Shown: positions 49,997-59,329, counted from the stretch's first letter. The stretch: DNA of 64,000 bases from Paraburkholderia ferrariae NBRC 106233 (GCF_000685035.1 NZ_BAYB01000007.1:248001-312000); one strand, 5' to 3'. The notes: generated by a model not told the origin, from the letters alone. Numbers and translations are program-made.

Positions 49997-50782
49997 ATGT
50001 TCGTCGATTCGCATTGCCATATCAATTTCGAAGGTCTCGCCGACCGTCTGCCGCAGGTGCTGGAGAACATGCGCTCGAACGCCGTCACGCATGCGCTGTG
50101 CGTTTCGGTGGATCTGGAGACGCTGCCCTCGGTCCTCGACATCGCGAACCGCTTCGAGAACGTGTATGCCTCGGTCGGCGTGCACCCCGACCACGAAGAC
50201 GTGAAAGAGCCGAGCGTGGCCGAACTGGTGGAACTGGCCGCGCATCCGAAGGTGGTGGCGATCGGCGAAACGGGGCTCGATTACTACCGGCTGGGCGAGC
50301 GCACCCTCGCCGACATGGAATGGCAGCGCGAGCGCTTTCGCACGCATATCCGCGCGGCGCACGCCACGATGAAGCCGCTGATCGTCCATACCCGGGCCGC
50401 CTCGGACGACACGCTGCGCCTCATGGAAGAGGAGCGCGCGGGCGTGCCCGGCGGCGTGATGCACTGCTTCACGGAACCCTGGCCGATCGCCGAGCGCGCG
50501 CTCGCGCAGAACTTCTACATCTCGCTCTCGGGCATCGTCACGTTCAAGAGCGCGACCGAGGTGCAGGAGGTCGCCCGCCGCGTGCCAATCGAGCGCTTGT
50601 TGATCGAAACGGACTCGCCGTACCTCGCGCCGGTGCCTTTTCGGGGCAAACCCAATGAACCTGCGTACGTGAGCCATGTCGGAAGATACATTGCGCAGCA
50701 GCGCGGGCTTGCCGACGCCGAACTCGGCGAGGCCACCACGCAGAACTTCTTCCGGCTCTTCAAGATTCCCGCCGCAGTCTGA
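49997..50782 (+). CDS. TatD-family metal-dependent hydrolase
   Basis: A 261-residue TIM-barrel hydrolase: metal-binding MFVDSHCHINF at the start, then GETGLDYYR, VHTRAASDDTL, GVMHCFTEPW and ETDSPYLAPVPFRGKPNEP. TatD proteins are 3'-5' DNA/RNA exonucleases used in repair. It often follows holB in proteobacteria and does so here with one gene between. Confidence 0.93.
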   Translation: MFVDSHCHINFEGLADRLPQVLENMRSNAVTHALCVSVDLETLPSVLDIANRFENVYASVGVHPDHEDVKEPSVAELVELAAHPKVVAIGETGLDYYRLGERTLADMEWQRERFRTHIRAAHATMKPLIVHTRAASDDTLRLMEEERAGVPGGVMHCFTEPWPIAERALAQNFYISLSGIVTFKSATEVQEVARRVPIERLLIETDSPYLAPVPFRGKPNEPAYVSHVGRYIAQQRGLADAELGEATTQNFFRLFKIPAAV

Positions 50783-50849
50783 ACAGGTGGCGCGGTGCTG
50801 CCAATGCCGTTTATTATCAACAAGATACTGAGAAACTCCAAGGCTTGAC

Positions 50850-51593
50850 ATGAACTTCAAAACGCTAACGCCCACCGTCTCCACCGTCCGTGCCGCCTCC
50901 ATGCGGCGCATGACCGCCGCCCTCGCATTCGGCATGAGCGCGGCCTTGCTGACCATGGCGCCGGTGCACGCTGCGTCGATCGATTCGCTCGTGAAGTCCG
51001 TCAAGTTCGACGACGACAAGGCCGTCGCCAAGGACATCGCCGACGGCATGGACCCGAACGCCACCGACGACCAGGGCATGCCGCTCCTCGTGCTGGCTGC
51101 GCGCGAGAAGTCCGACAAGGTGGCAGCGGTGCTGCTCGACAACCCGAAGACGAAGATCGGCGCCGAAGACCGTGCCGGCGAAAACGCGCTGATGCTCGCC
51201 TCGCTCAACGGCGACATGGATCTCGTGAAGCTGCTCATCACGAAGGGCGCGGAAGTGAACAAGAAGGGCTGGACGCCGCTGCACTACGCGGCCGCCAACG
51301 GCAACGACGACGTCGCGAAGCTGCTGCTCGGCTACTCGGCCTACGTGGACGCGCAGTCGCCCAACGGCACGACGCCGCTCATGATGGCCGCGCGCGGCGA
51401 CCATATCTCGACGCTCAAGCTGCTGCTCGACAACGGCGCGGATCTCAACGCGAAGAACCAGATCGGCATGAACGCACTCGATTTCGCCAAGCAGTACAAG
51501 GCGCCCGATGCGATCAAGGGCCTCTCGGCGCGCATGGCGCAGTCGGGCAGCCCGTCCGGCGCTACGGCCGCCCCGCAAAACGGTGCAAAATAA
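50850..51593 (+). CDS. Exported ankyrin-repeat protein
   Basis: A 247-residue precursor. The signal peptide ends near residue 41 (APVHAAS). Four to five ankyrin repeats follow, for example GENALMLASLNGDMDLVKLL, then GWTPLHYAAANGNDDVAKLL and GTTPLMMAARGDHISTLKLL. A small Ser/Ala-rich tail ends the chain. It is probably periplasmic and binds another protein; partner unknown. It is followed by a Rap1a-like protein in the same direction. Confidence 0.88.
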   Translation: MNFKTLTPTVSTVRAASMRRMTAALAFGMSAALLTMAPVHAASIDSLVKSVKFDDDKAVAKDIADGMDPNATDDQGMPLLVLAAREKSDKVAAVLLDNPKTKIGAEDRAGENALMLASLNGDMDLVKLLITKGAEVNKKGWTPLHYAAANGNDDVAKLLLGYSAYVDAQSPNGTTPLMMAARGDHISTLKLLLDNGADLNAKNQIGMNALDFAKQYKAPDAIKGLSARMAQSGSPSGATAAPQNGAK

Positions 51594-51658
51594 CGGGATT
51601 GCCGCCAGCGGACCGACTGGCGGCGCGGTGCCCCACCCGTAACGAATAAAGGAGAACC

Positions 51659-52015
51659 ATGCTGCGGGCTCTGATTTGCGCCGGTGCGCTCGTCCTGCCG
51701 CTATCGGCATTTGCCTTCACGGCGAGCGACCTGAACCGGCTGTGCACGAAGACCGACGTGGCGTCGCGCAGTGCCTGCGCGGCCTATATCGAAGGCGCCG
51801 CCGACGGGGTGTTCAATACGATCGATGCGATCGGCGGCACGACCGGGCCGCGCGTGGGCCAGTACTTCTGCCTGCCGCCGGACGCGCGCTCGGCACAACT
51901 GACCGACGCGGTGCGCAAGTACATCGCCGACAACCCGAACGTCGCGGGCTACAACGCCAGCACGGCCATTTCGCTCGGCCTCGGCAAGGCATTCCCCTGC
52001 AAGTCGGGTAGCTGA
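51659..52015 (+). CDS. Rap1a/Tai-domain exported protein
   Basis: A 118-residue precursor with a signal peptide (cut after AFA, residue 19). The mature part matches the Rap1a immunity-protein domain: Cys in LNRLCTKTD, ACAAYIEGAADG, the QYFCLPPDA segment and the C-terminal SLGLGKAFPC. In Serratia, Rap1a neutralises a type VI secretion amidase in the periplasm. No effector or secretion gene is nearby, so here it is probably a housekeeping or orphan member. A GGAGAA site precedes ATG 51659. Confidence 0.75.
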   Translation: MLRALICAGALVLPLSAFAFTASDLNRLCTKTDVASRSACAAYIEGAADGVFNTIDAIGGTTGPRVGQYFCLPPDARSAQLTDAVRKYIADNPNVAGYNASTAISLGLGKAFPCKSGS

Positions 52016-52206
52016 TCCCCCCGGGCGGCCCTGCCGGCGGGCCGGCAAGGCTGCTTTCGATGCCCGCGGCGGCCATCGCCGGCGCATCGCTGACCGGCAG
52101 GACGTCTCGCGGCACGCTCCGTGCTAGGGTCTGTTGAGATGGCATCGCAGGCTTGTGCCGGAATGGCCCCCGAAAGAGCGGGGCATCACGTGCGGAGGGA
52201 GCCCGA

Positions 52207-53631
52207 ATGGGCAGATTGATCGTCGTGTCGAACCGCGTGGCCACGCCCACGGAAACGAAAGGCTCCGCGGGAGGGCTCGCCGTTGGCGTGTTCGGCGCGC
52301 TCAAGGATGCGGGCGGCATCTGGTTCGGCTGGAGCGGCGACGTCGTGAGCGAAACCGTGGCCAATGCGGGGCCCTCGCTCGTCGAAGACGGCCCGGTCTC
52401 GTTCGCGACCGTCGGCCTCACGCGCAAGGACTACGACCAGTACTACCGCGGCTTTTCGAACGCCACGCTCTGGCCGGTCTTCCACTATCGCAACGACCTC
52501 GCGCGCTACGAGCGCGACGAATACGCGGGCTACCGCCGCGTGAACGCGTGGCTCGCGCACAAGCTCGTCAAGCTGATCGAGCCCGACGACAACATCTGGG
52601 TCCACGACTACCACCTGATTCCGTTCGCCGAAGCCTTGCGCTCCGAAGGCGTGACGAATCGCATCGGCTTCTTTCTGCACATTCCGTTTCCCTCGCCGCA
52701 GGTGCTGCAGACCGTTCCGCCGCACGAGGAACTCGTGAAGTCGCTGTGCTGCTACGACCTGCTGGGCTTCCAGACGCGCAACGACGAGCAGGCCTTTCAC
52801 GACTACGTGGTGCGCGTGGCGCGCGGCAAGATCACGGGGCCGGTGGGCAATCGCGGGAATAACGGAGACAGCGCGAACACCGGCATCGAAGCCTATGGCC
52901 GCCCACTGCGCACGGGTGTTTACCGGATCGGCGTGTTTCCCGACGAAATCGCCGAGCAGGCCGCGCGCTACGAGAGCCGCCAGCACGTGCTGGACCTCAA
53001 GCAGAGCCTGGAAGGGCGCAAGCTCATCATGAGCGTGGACCGGCTCGACTATTCGAAGGGGCTGGTCGAGCGCTTCCACGCGTTCGAGCAGCTGCTCGAA
53101 CATTCGCCCGAGTGGCGCGGCAAGGTCACGCTCGTGCAGATCGCGCCGCCCACGCGCTCGGACGTGGCGAGCTACAAGCAGATCCGCGAGGAACTGGAGC
53201 GCGAGGCCGGGCGCATCAACGGGCGCTACTCGGGCCTCGACTACACGCCCATCCGCTATCTGAGCCAGCAGTACGACCGCTGGAAGCTGATGTCGCTCTT
53301 TCGCGAATCGCAGGTGGGCTACGTCACGCCGCTGCACGACGGCATGAACCTCGTTGCGAAGGAGTACGTGGCGGCACAGAATCCCGCCGACCCGGGCGTG
53401 CTCGTGCTCTCGATCTTCGCGGGCGCCGCCGCCGAACTCACGGGCGCCGTGCTCGTGAATCCGCACGACGCGGCGGGCATGGCGGAAGCGCTGCAGCAGG
53501 CGCTCTCGATGCCGCTCGCCGAGCGCCAGGCGCGCTACGAGACCAATATGGCGGCACTGCGGCGCAACGACCTCGGCGTCTGGCGCGATACCTTCCTGCG
53601 CGATTTGAGCCACGTGCCCCGAGTGCGCTAG
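52207..53631 (+). CDS. otsA: Trehalose-6-phosphate synthase
   Basis: A 474-residue GT20 enzyme that joins UDP-glucose and glucose 6-phosphate. Typical segments: VSNRVATPTETKGSAGGLAVG, IWVHDYHLIPFAEALR, FLHIPFPSPQVLQT, DRLDYSKGLVERFHAFE, and VTPLHDGMNLVAKEY. A GGAGGGA site precedes ATG 52207. The phosphatase otsB does not follow. Trehalose serves osmotic and desiccation protection. Confidence 0.95.
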   Translation: MGRLIVVSNRVATPTETKGSAGGLAVGVFGALKDAGGIWFGWSGDVVSETVANAGPSLVEDGPVSFATVGLTRKDYDQYYRGFSNATLWPVFHYRNDLARYERDEYAGYRRVNAWLAHKLVKLIEPDDNIWVHDYHLIPFAEALRSEGVTNRIGFFLHIPFPSPQVLQTVPPHEELVKSLCCYDLLGFQTRNDEQAFHDYVVRVARGKITGPVGNRGNNGDSANTGIEAYGRPLRTGVYRIGVFPDEIAEQAARYESRQHVLDLKQSLEGRKLIMSVDRLDYSKGLVERFHAFEQLLEHSPEWRGKVTLVQIAPPTRSDVASYKQIREELEREAGRINGRYSGLDYTPIRYLSQQYDRWKLMSLFRESQVGYVTPLHDGMNLVAKEYVAAQNPADPGVLVLSIFAGAAAELTGAVLVNPHDAAGMAEALQQALSMPLAERQARYETNMAALRRNDLGVWRDTFLRDLSHVPRVR

Positions 53632-53740
53632 CGCGAAGCCATCGCGGGCCGCAAAACGAGGACACCGAAGCGCGCATGAAGGCACCCGGTTATTATGATC
53701 CGGCGATCACGCCGCCAGAGACTTTCCGCTCCCTCGCTTC

Positions 53741-54904
53741 ATGCTCACCACGCTCGCCATTGCCAACTACCGCTCGCTGCGCGAACTGATCGTGCCGCTC
53801 GGGCCGCTCAACGTCATCACCGGGCCCAACGGCAGCGGCAAATCGAACCTCTATCGTGCGCTGCGCCTGCTCGCGCTCACCGCGCGCGGCGGCGTGATCA
53901 CCTCGCTCGCTCGCGAGGGCGGCCTGCAATCGACGCTCTGGGCCGGCCCGGAGCGTTTCGCGCGCGCGGTGCTCGCGGGCGCGATGCCGGTGCAGGGAAC
54001 GGTGCGCAAGGATGCCGTGAGCCTGCGCCTCGGCTTCGCGGGCGACGCATTCGGCTACGCGATCGACCTCGGGATGCCGATGCCGTCGAACTCGCAGTTT
54101 TCGCTCGACCCGGTCATCAAGCACGAATGCATCTGGAGCGGGCCGCTGCTGCGGCCTTCGGCGCTGCTCGTCAGTCGCCAGGGGCCGATGATCCGCATCC
54201 GCGGCGACGACGGCGAGTGGACGACGCTCGCGCAGCCGGTGGCGAGCTTCGACAGCATGATGACCGAGTTCGCCGACCCGCGCAGCGCGCCGGAGATGAT
54301 CGCCGTGCGCGAGCAGATCCGTTCGTGGCGCTTCTACGACCATTTCCGCACCGACGCGCTCGCCCCCGCGCGCCAGGTGCAGATCGGCACGCATACGCCG
54401 GTGCTCGCCGACGACGGCGCGAATCTCGCCGCGGCGCTCCAGACGATCCGCGAGATCGGCGATGGCGCCGCGCTCGATACGGCCGTTGCCGATGCCTTTC
54501 CGGGCGCGCGCGTGGAGATCGTCAATCACGAAGGGCGCTTCGAGGTGGCGCTGCGCCAGGAGGGGCTGCTGCGGCCGCTGCGCGGCGCGGAGCTTTCGGA
54601 CGGCACGCTGCGCTATCTGCTGCTCGCGGCGGCGCTGCTGAGCCCGCGGCCGCCCGCGCTGCTCGTGCTCGACGAGCCGGAAACGAGCCTGCATCCCGAT
54701 CTGCTGCCGTCACTCGCCCGGCTCATCGCGCGGGCGTCGCAGCATTCGCAGGTGCTCGTGGTGTCGCATGCGCCGCGTCTCGTCGCGGCGCTGGAGCGCG
54801 AGGCGGGCAGCCAGTCGATCGTGCTCGCACGCAAGCTGGGGGCCACCGCGCTCGCCGATGCCGATGCGCTGGACGTGCCGCCGTGGAAGTGGCCCGCGCG
54901 CTGA
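53741..54904 (+). CDS. AAA-family ATPase of the RecF/SMC-like type
   Basis: A 387-residue ATPase. Walker A is TGPNGSGKSNLYRALR near the N-terminus. The C-terminal half has the ABC-like signature LSDGTLRYLLLAAALL, Walker B LLVLDEPETSLHP and the switch VLVVSHAPRLVAALE. There is no TOPRIM or nuclease domain and no helicase partner next to it, so it is not an obvious OLD or Gabija defence gene. Its role is unknown. Confidence 0.82.
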   Translation: MLTTLAIANYRSLRELIVPLGPLNVITGPNGSGKSNLYRALRLLALTARGGVITSLAREGGLQSTLWAGPERFARAVLAGAMPVQGTVRKDAVSLRLGFAGDAFGYAIDLGMPMPSNSQFSLDPVIKHECIWSGPLLRPSALLVSRQGPMIRIRGDDGEWTTLAQPVASFDSMMTEFADPRSAPEMIAVREQIRSWRFYDHFRTDALAPARQVQIGTHTPVLADDGANLAAALQTIREIGDGAALDTAVADAFPGARVEIVNHEGRFEVALRQEGLLRPLRGAELSDGTLRYLLLAAALLSPRPPALLVLDEPETSLHPDLLPSLARLIARASQHSQVLVVSHAPRLVAALEREAGSQSIVLARKLGATALADADALDVPPWKWPAR

Positions 54905-55126
54905 GGGCGAGCCATCCCGAAGCGTCCCGCATGGCCCCGCGCGCCAGCACGGGCACGCGAATTGCGAAACGAAGCAAACGGGCTGCCGATGTTGCCCCGA
55001 TATCGCCTCGATGTTGCCCACGAGGCCCGGCTTAACATTGCCTTACAATAAAACCTGGCATAGATCGGACCTCAACGCGGGAACGCGGCCTGAAAAGCGC
55101 ACCCGCCCAGCTTCCCGGAGACTCCC

Positions 55127-56194
55127 ATGAGAATTGCGCAGATCGCCCCGCTGACCGAGTCGGTACCGCCCAAGCTCTACGGCGGCACGGAACGCGCGGT
55201 GTCGTACATCACGGAAGCGCTGGTGGACCTCGGCCACGAGGTCACGCTGTTCGCAAGCGGCGACTCGGTCACGAGCGCGAAGCTCGAACCGGTGTGGCCG
55301 AGGGCGCTGCGCCTCGACCCCGCCATCCGCGACCGCATCGCGCCGCACATGCTGCTCATGGAGCTGGTGCGCCGCCAGGCCGACCAGTTCGACGTGCTGC
55401 ACTTTCATATGGACTACTACTCGTTCTCGGTGTTCAAGCGCCAGGACACGCCGTTCGTGACGACGCTGCACGGCCGGCTCGATCTGCCCGAGCAGCAGCC
55501 GGTTTTCGATACCTTCGACACCGCGCCCGTCATTTCCATTTCGAACGCGCAGCGCCAGCCCATGCCGCAGGCCAGGTGGCTCAGCACGGTCTATCACGGC
55601 CTGCCCGAAACGCTCTATACGCCGCAGCCCGTCGAGCCGCGCTATCTCGCGTTCCTCGGCCGCATCTCGCCGGAAAAACGGGTGGATACCGCCATCCGCA
55701 TTGCCCAGCGTTGCGGCCTGCCCATTCGCATTGCCGCCAAGGTGGACGAGGCCGACCGCGAGTATTTCGAGCGCGAGATCAAGCCGCTTTTCGCGCTGCC
55801 GGGCGTCGAGTTCGTCGGCGAGATTTCGGATGCCCAGAAGGCCGAATTTCTCTCGGGCGCGCACGCGCTGCTGTTTCCGATCGACTGGCCGGAGCCCTTC
55901 GGCCTCGTCATGATCGAGGCCATGGCGTGCGGCACGCCGGTGATCGCGTTCAACCGCGGTGCGGTGCCGGAGGTGGTGGAGGAAGGGGTGACCGGTTTTA
56001 TCGTCGAGGACGAAATCGGCGCCGTGGCCGCCGTGAACCGCCTCGCGCGCGTGCCGCGCAGCGGCGTGCGTGGCCGTTTCGAAGCGCGCTTCACGTCGCG
56101 CCGCATGGCGCAGCAATACGTGGAGGCTTATCAGAGCGTGATACGCGCGAGCAAGCGCTCGCGCTTCAAGGTGATCGATACGTCCACGAGCTGA
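55127..56194 (+). CDS. Glycosyltransferase family 4
   Basis: A 355-residue GT-B glycosyltransferase. The N-terminal part has YGGTERAVSYITEALVDLGHEV; the C-terminal part has LGRISPEKRVDTAI and the EX7E motif region EPFGLVMIEAMACGTPVIAF, then GAVPEVVEEGVTGF. The donor is probably a nucleotide sugar; the acceptor is unknown. A -10-like TACAAT lies about 80 bp upstream (55044-55049). Confidence 0.88.
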   Translation: MRIAQIAPLTESVPPKLYGGTERAVSYITEALVDLGHEVTLFASGDSVTSAKLEPVWPRALRLDPAIRDRIAPHMLLMELVRRQADQFDVLHFHMDYYSFSVFKRQDTPFVTTLHGRLDLPEQQPVFDTFDTAPVISISNAQRQPMPQARWLSTVYHGLPETLYTPQPVEPRYLAFLGRISPEKRVDTAIRIAQRCGLPIRIAAKVDEADREYFEREIKPLFALPGVEFVGEISDAQKAEFLSGAHALLFPIDWPEPFGLVMIEAMACGTPVIAFNRGAVPEVVEEGVTGFIVEDEIGAVAAVNRLARVPRSGVRGRFEARFTSRRMAQQYVEAYQSVIRASKRSRFKVIDTSTS

Positions 56195-56227
56195 GCGCTC
56201 GCGGACGTGCCGCAGGGCAGGGCCCGT

Positions 56228-56815
56228 TTACAGGTCGAGGCGCGAGATCTTCGTGCCGCCGAGCGAGAGGTCGCCGATCAGGCCGCTGTTGGTCAGCACG
56301 AACACTTCCACGGGCTTGGTGGCCGTGGTCGTGTCGATGCTGCCGTTCGCGCCGACCTTCACGAGCGCGACCGAAGCGTCGCCGCCGGCCGACCAGCCAT
56401 TCGAATTGCGGAATTTGTCGAGCGCGTCCTGGGTCATGAAGAGGTACACGACCGACTTGGACTGCACGCCGAGCGTGGCGCCCACCGAAGCCGAGGTGGT
56501 GCTGTAGTAGCCGACCGTGCTGCCGCCTACGCGCAGCGCGCCGTCGCCGTGCTCGCCGCCCACCACGATGCCCGCCTGCACGACCGACGGGAACACGAGA
56601 ATGCCGCGCGCCTTGCCGACCAGCTCGCGAGAGCCCGGTACGGTCTGGAAGAGGCGCGAGAGCGTGCCGTCCGCGCCCGCGTCGATGGACTGGCGGCGTG
56701 CGGCGTTGGAGGTGGCGGTGGGCGGCTGATTGCCGGTGGTGGTACAGCCCGCGAGTGCGGTGCCGGCGAGGGCGAGAGCAACAGTGGCCTTCAGGATGAA
56801 GCCGTATTTTTGCAT
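56228..56815 (-). CDS. SYLF/Ysc84-domain lipoprotein
   Basis: A 195-residue precursor with lipobox TALAGC (Cys24). The mature part is a SYLF domain: LVGKARGILVFPSVVQAGIVVGGEHGDGAL, then TVGYYSTTSASVGATLGVQSK and KVEVFVLTNSGLIGDLSL-like strands. The eukaryotic homolog binds phosphoinositides and actin; in bacteria these proteins are envelope-located and their function is open. Confidence 0.88.
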   Translation of the reverse strand: MQKYGFILKATVALALAGTALAGCTTTGNQPPTATSNAARRQSIDAGADGTLSRLFQTVPGSRELVGKARGILVFPSVVQAGIVVGGEHGDGALRVGGSTVGYYSTTSASVGATLGVQSKSVVYLFMTQDALDKFRNSNGWSAGGDASVALVKVGANGSIDTTTATKPVEVFVLTNSGLIGDLSLGGTKISRLDL

Positions 56816-57011
56816 CTTCTTCTCCGTGTGGTGACCGGAAATGCGCCGCGAATGCCGGGGATTCCGGCGATGCGGGCTGAGGCGGTTATAGCATAGTTAA
56901 ATCAGACGGTTGGTCGAGCGCGCACAGCGCGGGCGCCGGCACAAGCGGCGCCCGGGCCGGTCGCTCGACGCGGCTGCGGTCTTCAGGAGACCGGAATGTT
57001 GCGTTGCGGCA

Positions 57012-57479
57012 TCAACGTTCCGGTATGGGTTTCTGCACGGGTTTGGGCGCGGATTGCGCGGGCGGCCGCCGCAGCGCGCGCTTCACGCCGCCGAGCACGA
57101 TGCCGATGGCAAGGAGCGTCGCCGCCGGCACCACCCAGTAACCCACGAATGCATGCCAGAGATAGTCGAAGAGGGTGCTGCGGCGCGCGGCATATTCGTC
57201 GCGCGCGGCTTGCCAGCGCGCGTCGTTCTGTCCCAGCACCTCGGCCGGGCAGCCCGCCGCGCGGGCCGCGTCGGGCGTGCCCCGGCAGCGCAGCGGCGCG
57301 CCGGCGTCGCGTTCGGCGTCGGTGAAGGTCCACGTGGTCAATGCCCGCTGGAGGTCGGCGCGGTTATAGGCCATCTCCTCCTGGATCTCGCGCACGGCCA
57401 CGATCATCACCGGCACCAGCCAGAACACGATCACCAGCAGCCAGCGGCGAAACCAGCGGTTCTTGTGTCTCCATGCCAT
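57012..57479 (-). CDS. Small two-helix membrane protein of unknown function
   Basis: A 155-residue protein with membrane segments at about 12-30 (WLLVIVFWLVPVMIVAV) and 108-132 (GYWVVPAATLLAIGIVLGGV). The loop between them has two Cys (LRCRGTPDAARAAGCPAE) and probably faces the periplasm, where a disulfide could form. The tail is basic and Pro-rich. No family recognised with confidence. Confidence 0.7.
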   Translation of the reverse strand: MAWRHKNRWFRRWLLVIVFWLVPVMIVAVREIQEEMAYNRADLQRALTTWTFTDAERDAGAPLRCRGTPDAARAAGCPAEVLGQNDARWQAARDEYAARRSTLFDYLWHAFVGYWVVPAATLLAIGIVLGGVKRALRRPPAQSAPKPVQKPIPER

Positions 57480-57655
57480 CTGCGCCTCCGTTCGATGCCG
57501 TTGGCATCAACGTCAACCGGCAACCCGATGGCGTATGCGTTATGTCGTCTTGGGCGGGGCCGCCGTTGCAGCCATCATAGGAGAAAAACGCCGGGCCCGA
57601 CGGGCGCGGACGGCGCGAGCAGGGCAAACATGCAGCCCGGCCAGGCGGCCGAGAC

Positions 57656-57694
57656 ATGAAAAAGCGCGCGGCAGCCCGAGCCGCCGCGCGCTTT
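57656..57694 (-). terminator. Terminator of the psiF-like gene
   Basis: AAAGCGCGCGGC pairs with GCCGCGCGCTTT across a 10-nt loop; leftward transcription then meets a run of T. Confidence 0.8.
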
Positions 57695-57712
57695 GCCGGG
57701 GAGAACCGGTGC

Positions 57713-58027
57713 TTAGCTCTTCGTCGAAAGACACTGCTTCATGAAGGCCTTGCGGTCGTCGCCCTTCTTGTCGGCGGCCTGCGCGTTGCATGCCTTCATC
57801 CGTTCCTGCTGCGTCATGGCAGGTGCGGGAGCACCCGACGCCGAAAGACACTGCTTCATGAAGGCCTTGCGGTCATCGCCTTTCTTGTCGGCGGCCTGGG
57901 CATTGCAGGTCTTCATCTTCTGCTGCTGGCTGTTGGGCGCGGCCGCCGGCGCGGCGGTCTGGGCGAACGCCGGTGCGGCCAGCACGCCGCCCAGCACGAT
58001 TGCAGCAATAACGGATTGCATCTTCAT
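57713..58027 (-). CDS. PsiF-repeat exported protein
   Basis: A 104-residue precursor with a signal peptide (cut after AFA, residue 22). The mature protein consists of two near-identical PsiF repeats, each with KxCNAQAADKKGDDRKAFMKQCLS, holding two Cys apiece. Their DNA is also very similar, so the duplication is recent or under gene conversion. E. coli psiF is induced by phosphate starvation; the function is unknown. ATG 58027 is the start that gives the signal peptide. Confidence 0.9.
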   Translation of the reverse strand: MKMQSVIAAIVLGGVLAAPAFAQTAAPAAAPNSQQQKMKTCNAQAADKKGDDRKAFMKQCLSASGAPAPAMTQQERMKACNAQAADKKGDDRKAFMKQCLSTKS

Positions 58028-58207
58028 CGGTGACTCCCATGGGATATCGACGTTGTTGGTGGTCGTGCGAGCGGGCCGCCCCTGTGCGGGCATTTCGCCC
58101 CGGCTGCCGGTTGTGGCCGCAGCCGCGACCATTATGGCAAAGCCTCCCTGAAAACGGGGCAGCAGTGGCCGCGGTTGACCGCGCGTGCGGCACAATGCGT
58201 TAAATCG

Positions 58208-58234
58208 CCGCCCGGCCCGCCCGAGGCCGGGCGG
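58208..58234 (+). other. Strong hairpin in the 5' leader of the yciI-like gene
   Basis: CCGCCCGGCC pairs perfectly with GGCCGGGCGG around a 7-nt loop, ending about 7 nt before the AGGAGA ribosome site. No T run follows, so a simple terminator is unlikely. It could limit translation or mRNA decay. Confidence 0.5.
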
Positions 58235-58253
58235 CCCTGTTCAGGAGAACGCG

Positions 58254-58550
58254 ATGCATTGGCTCTTGACGTACGAACTCGCCGAGGACTACCTCGAACG
58301 CCGCCCGGAACACCGCGGCGTGCATCTCGCGCTCGCGTGGGCGGCGGCGGAGCGCGGCGAACTGCTGCTCGCGGGCGCCGTGGCCGACCCCGTCGATAGC
58401 GCGCTGCTGCTGTTCCAGGGCGAAACGCCCGCCGCCGCCGAAGCGTTCGCGCGCGCGGACCCCTACGTCACGGCGGGGCTTGTGCGCCACTGGCGCGTGC
58501 GGCCCTGGCAAACCGTAGTGGGCGAGGGCGCGGCAAACCCGGTGCGGTGA
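58254..58550 (+). CDS. YciI-family protein
   Basis: A 98-residue ferredoxin-like fold protein: MHWLLTYELAEDYLERRPEHRGVHLALAW, GELLLAGAVADPVDSALLLFQG, and ADPYVTAGLVRHWRVRPWQTVVG. The His in EHRGVHL and the Asp in FARADPYV are the conserved pair of the family. Reaction unknown for most members. An AGGAGAA site fixes ATG 58254. Confidence 0.87.
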   Translation: MHWLLTYELAEDYLERRPEHRGVHLALAWAAAERGELLLAGAVADPVDSALLLFQGETPAAAEAFARADPYVTAGLVRHWRVRPWQTVVGEGAANPVR

Positions 58551-58563
58551 CGGGCGGCGGTGC

Positions 58564-58602
58564 TTTGGGGTGATCCTTTGGGGTGATCCTTTGGGCTGAT
58601 TC
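58564..58602. repeat. 13-bp tandem repeat, three copies
   Basis: TTTGGGGTGATCC twice, exactly, then TTTGGGCTGATTC. It lies between the 3' ends of the convergent yciI-like and phosphoribosyltransferase genes. Confidence 0.93.
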
Positions 58603-58654
58603 TTCGCTGCGCTTTTGTTGCGCCGGTATGACGGCAAAGCGGGCCTCAGCCGTT

Positions 58655-59329
58655 TCAGGCAGCGCCGGAAGTGCCGGAATTGCCGGTCGCTTCATCGAGC
58701 AACTCGCGCACCGTGTCGTCGCTCACCTGGTCGAAATCGAAGTAGAACTGGCCGACGCTGTAGAAATGCTGAGGCGCGAGCACGCAGACGACCTCGTCCA
58801 CGACGCTGCCCAGCCGGACGCGGGCGTCGACGGGCGCCACCGGCAGTGCTGCAACGATGCGCGCGGGGCCGAGCGTGGCGAGCGCGCGCGCCGCGGCCTT
58901 CAGCGACGCGCCTGTGGCCATGCCGTCGTCGATGACGAGCGTGACGCGGCCCGCCACCGGAACCGGAACCGGAGCCCGCTCGCCGCGATAGCGCATTTCG
59001 CGGCGCCCCAGTTCGATGCGCGCCGTGGCAATCGCGCTTTGCAGTTGCCCTGTACTCACGCCCGCTTCGCGGATCAGCGCTTCGTCCACGAACTGCGCGC
59101 CGTTCGACGACAGCGCGCCCATGGCGAGTTCCGGCTGCCACGGCGTGCCGAGCTTGCACACCGGTAGCACGTCGAGCGGCACGCCAAGCGCCATCGCCAC
59201 CTCGAAGGCAACCGGCACGCCCCCGCGCGGCAGCGCGAGCGCGACCACGTCGCGCCGCCCGGCATAGGCGGCGAGGCGCTCGGCCAGCATGCGGCCGGCT
59301 TGGCGGCGATCGGTGAAGGGGCGTTCCAC
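58655..59329 (-). CDS. Phosphoribosyltransferase-domain protein
   Basis: A 224-residue type I phosphoribosyltransferase-fold protein: FTDRRQAGRMLAERLA, VALPRGGVPVAFEVA-like segment, and the PRPP loop VTLVIDDGMATGASLKAA. Stand-alone members of this type are common near stress genes and their substrate base is unknown. Confidence 0.87.
   Translation of the reverse strand: MERPFTDRRQAGRMLAERLAAYAGRRDVVALALPRGGVPVAFEVAMALGVPLDVLPVCKLGTPWQPELAMGALSSNGAQFVDEALIREAGVSTGQLQSAIATARIELGRREMRYRGERAPVPVPVAGRVTLVIDDGMATGASLKAAARALATLGPARIVAALPVAPVDARVRLGSVVDEVVCVLAPQHFYSVGQFYFDFDQVSDDTVRELLDEATGNSGTSGAA

Noticed and set aside
51659..52015. Rap1a-like gene as a true type VI immunity gene
   Set aside because: No effector or secretion component is adjacent, and such domains also occur widely as single genes.
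53741..54904. ATPase as part of an anti-phage system such as Gabija or OLD
   Set aside because: It has no TOPRIM domain and no helicase or nuclease partner; its neighbours are otsA and a glycosyltransferase.
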